A stretch of 6,977 bases of DNA, from contig CALFYU010000044.1 in NCBI GenBank assembly GCA_937952455.1, positions 1-6,977 of the forward strand, read 5' to 3'. The notes below the pieces were generated by a model that worked only from the letters and a program-made list of their open reading frames with translations, was not told the origin of the DNA and did no database searches. This document shows positions 5,396 through 6,977 of the stretch, piece after piece (the first letter of the stretch is position 1; each line of letters begins with the position of its first letter). This DNA is from an uncultured Planctomycetaceae bacterium (GTDB lineage Bacteria; Planctomycetota; Planctomycetia; Planctomycetales; Planctomycetaceae). The position numbers were made by a program, and so were the translations under genes.

Positions 5396-6718
5396 TTATG
5401 GGTTTTTTCGCAGTTTGAGCCAGACTTTCGTCCGCAACGCGCCGCCGTGCAGGGAAAGCATGTCTACGATCATCATGTGGCAGCAAAACTCGATGTAATC
5501 ATCCGTACGTTGCATATAGCCTTCCCAACCGCCACTTCGCTTGTCCCCCTGCAACTCGACGTAATCGCGCAACAACTCCACGATTTCCTCATTCTTACCA
5601 TCAAACATCTCGGTATAGGACATGACCGGCTTGGTGTGATCCCGCTCAACTTCGACAAAGGTTCCCGGCAGCGGCAGCATTTCCTGCGGCATTGGTACCG
5701 GCTCCAAGGCAACGGTCTCCTTCCTCCGCGGCGGTGACTCAACGGGCGGCGGCGTCTCTTCCACCGGCGGCGCGAGTAATGGCAATTGTTGCGGCACGTC
5801 GTTGTCCGCGCTGGCCTGAATGACGGGCGTTGTCTCCTGCAAGACCTCAATCGGAACCTGATTGGCCAAGGCGACCGCTTGCGTCGTTTCTCGCGTGATC
5901 GGTCCATACTGCGCCGGGTCGTCGCCAAGCGGAAAGTGCGCGATCGGATGCAGCAATTGAATCGGCGACTCGGTGATCAGCGGTGGATCGGCCGTTTCTT
6001 CAACGGGCTGCTGCGGGTAGCGCGGCGTCGCGATCGGAATCCGCGCCGGCGGACTTTGTTGCGGCGGCATCGCCGTCATCGGGCGATTGGCCGTTGATCC
6101 GCCTTGTGCGTAAGTGGCGGATTGATTTCCCTCGAACCCAAACAGCGGCTCGGCACGGTCATTGAATGACCCGGCAGGGCTTTGTCCGCGAATGAAGCTG
6201 TTCCCCTCCTTGGTGAGCAATCCGGGGAGGTCATAATGACCGCAGGGGCATTCCCCCTCTTCGTCCAATTCAAAGTCCTCGCAGGGACCGCACGGTTCCC
6301 CGTCGGGAAGAATCGTCCAGTTTTTGGTTGAGTACCAGTTGACCTTCATCCCGATTTCAGGCGGGTACCACGGGTTATACGTGGTGATCGTCCCTACGAC
6401 GACGGCATCGACATCCAGAATTTTTGCCAATCTCAGAACGTCGTGTTCGTCTCGGAATTGGAGCCGATTTTCAATGATGGCCGTTTCGACCACCCCCAGC
6501 GGCAGGACGTCGTAGCCCTGGATTTTTTGTAGTTCCGAAGCATAGGCCTGCCCGAAGGTCCGTCCCAAGTCATTGATTTCCCCCGGCATCGCCGACTGGT
6601 TGAAGAAGGGAACCACAGCGATGGTGTTCATGTTGGGGAAGGGATTCTCGGCGCGCGGCTGCAGCACGATGCAGCCGGAAAGCAGCAGGCAAGAAGTCAG
6701 CGCCAGCAAGAACCGCAT
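5396..6718 (-). CDS. Lipoprotein with CsgG/LpoB-like domain split by a long Pro-rich insert
   Basis: A 440-residue envelope lipoprotein. The N-terminus MRFLLALTSCLLLSGC is a lipoprotein signal peptide with lipobox LSGC, predicting lipidation at Cys16. Residues 30-130 (NTIAVVPFFNQSAMPG, then LGRTFGQAYASELQ, YDVLPLGVVETAI, LAKILDVDAVVVGTITTY, NPWYPPEIGMKV) resemble the alpha/beta domain of CsgG, LpoB and related outer-membrane lipoproteins. A cysteine cluster follows (Cys143, 146, 157, 159; C-x2-C-x10-C-x-C) in an acidic segment. Residues about 175-355 are Pro/Gln-rich and probably disordered. The C-terminal part (365-440; MSYTEMFDG, SGGWEGYMQRTDDYIEFCCHMM) looks like a second folded block that may complete the N-terminal domain. 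Family members act in secretion pores or envelope assembly; no specific role can be given. The start is fixed by the signal peptide; only a weak AGG lies upstream. The stop is TAA 5396-5398. Confidence 0.85.
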   Translation of the reverse strand: MRFLLALTSCLLLSGCIVLQPRAENPFPNMNTIAVVPFFNQSAMPGEINDLGRTFGQAYASELQKIQGYDVLPLGVVETAIIENRLQFRDEHDVLRLAKILDVDAVVVGTITTYNPWYPPEIGMKVNWYSTKNWTILPDGEPCGPCEDFELDEEGECPCGHYDLPGLLTKEGNSFIRGQSPAGSFNDRAEPLFGFEGNQSATYAQGGSTANRPMTAMPPQQSPPARIPIATPRYPQQPVEETADPPLITESPIQLLHPIAHFPLGDDPAQYGPITRETTQAVALANQVPIEVLQETTPVIQASADNDVPQQLPLLAPPVEETPPPVESPPRRKETVALEPVPMPQEMLPLPGTFVEVERDHTKPVMSYTEMFDGKNEEIVELLRDYVELQGDKRSGGWEGYMQRTDDYIEFCCHMMIVDMLSLHGGALRTKVWLKLRKNP

Positions 6719-6977
6719 GTTGTGAGATACCTGCGCGGAAACGGACGGTGGAAGAACCCCGAATCCGTTATCGGCATTTCCGGCAGAATCACTTCAATCG
6801 TTTGAGTTTCACCAGTTTGCCGGGGCGGGATGGCACGCTGCTGCTTGTGGTGTCTTGTTGCCGGTGGATGCCAACCGTAACACCGCCCGCAAGAAGCCGC
6901 AATTTGAGCCCTCAAAGGTAATAAGGAGGCGTGTTGGGCAGGGACCGCGGAAACTGCTGCCTCTTGTGCCTTCGGCA
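6697..6977 (-). CDS. Possible C-terminal end of an upstream gene, unrecognised
   Basis: One minus-strand frame is open from the right edge to a TGA at 6697-6699 (92 residues). It overlaps the first 22 bases of the lipoprotein gene, the kind of overlap seen in coupled genes. The stretch TGETQTIEVILPEMPITDSG looks protein-like, and two C-x2-C pairs occur (CGRC and, in the overlap, CGSC). Against it: no family is recognised, the tail is arginine- and proline-rich like chance translation, and the start lies outside the window or is a doubtful TTG at 6915. If it is not a gene, the 259 bases from 6719 to the right edge hold only the lipoprotein leader, and I see no other gene or promoter there. Confidence 0.28.
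   Translation of the reverse strand, partial: PKAQEAAVSAVPAQHASLLPLRAQIAASCGRCYGWHPPATRHHKQQRAIPPRQTGETQTIEVILPEMPITDSGFFHRPFPRRYLTTCGSCWR

Noticed and set aside
6923..6933. AAGGAGG on the + strand followed by GTG and TTG near the right edge
   Set aside because: The spacing to either start is too short, and the remaining 45 bases give a Cys/Arg-rich peptide with no support.

Overview
The window most likely comes from a planctomycete, and this is an inference. It rests on a PhoPQ-activated pathogenicity-related (PqaA-type) hydrolase, GC-rich coding DNA, weak or missing Shine-Dalgarno sequences on several genes, a small protein I associate with planctomycetes, and gene gaps filled with degenerate heptanucleotide repeats. 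No phage, transposase, CRISPR or rRNA/tRNA gene is visible.

Layout. Positions 1-1129 (+) hold the 3' part of a PqaA-type secreted alpha/beta-hydrolase, followed by a clear hairpin terminator (1159-1187). A 137-residue three-helix membrane protein follows at 1255-1668 (+). It converges with pheT (1665-3686, -); their TAG stops share one CTAG palindrome. Further right everything is on the minus strand. In transcription order this is a large lipoprotein with a CsgG/LpoB-like N-terminal domain (6718-5396), a 75-residue conserved-looking small protein (5185-4958), a complete Xer-type tyrosine recombinase (4809-3898) and pheT (3686-1665). An open frame entering from the right edge (6697-6977, -) may be the end of another gene, but this is weak. 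No gene-free stretch exceeds 300 bases.

The genes do not form an obvious pathway: translation (PheT), chromosome dimer resolution (Xer), an envelope lipoprotein and a secreted hydrolase. They are separated rather than overlapping, so a single operon is not established.

The most unusual signal is non-coding. All three gaps in the minus-strand cluster (3687-3897, 4810-4957, 5186-5395) are bracketed by phase-locked degenerate heptamers. On the + strand the left side of each gap carries AG every 7 nt (units such as AGGCTTG or GTAGGCT). The right side carries the same type on the opposite strand (CT or CC every 7 nt). In two gaps the arms include perfect 13-14 bp inverted repeats. The arrays start within 4-16 nt of start codons and run up to, or across, stop codons. 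A second notable point is PheT: at 673 residues it appears to lack the whole N-terminal OB-fold tRNA-binding (B2) domain while keeping its other domains.
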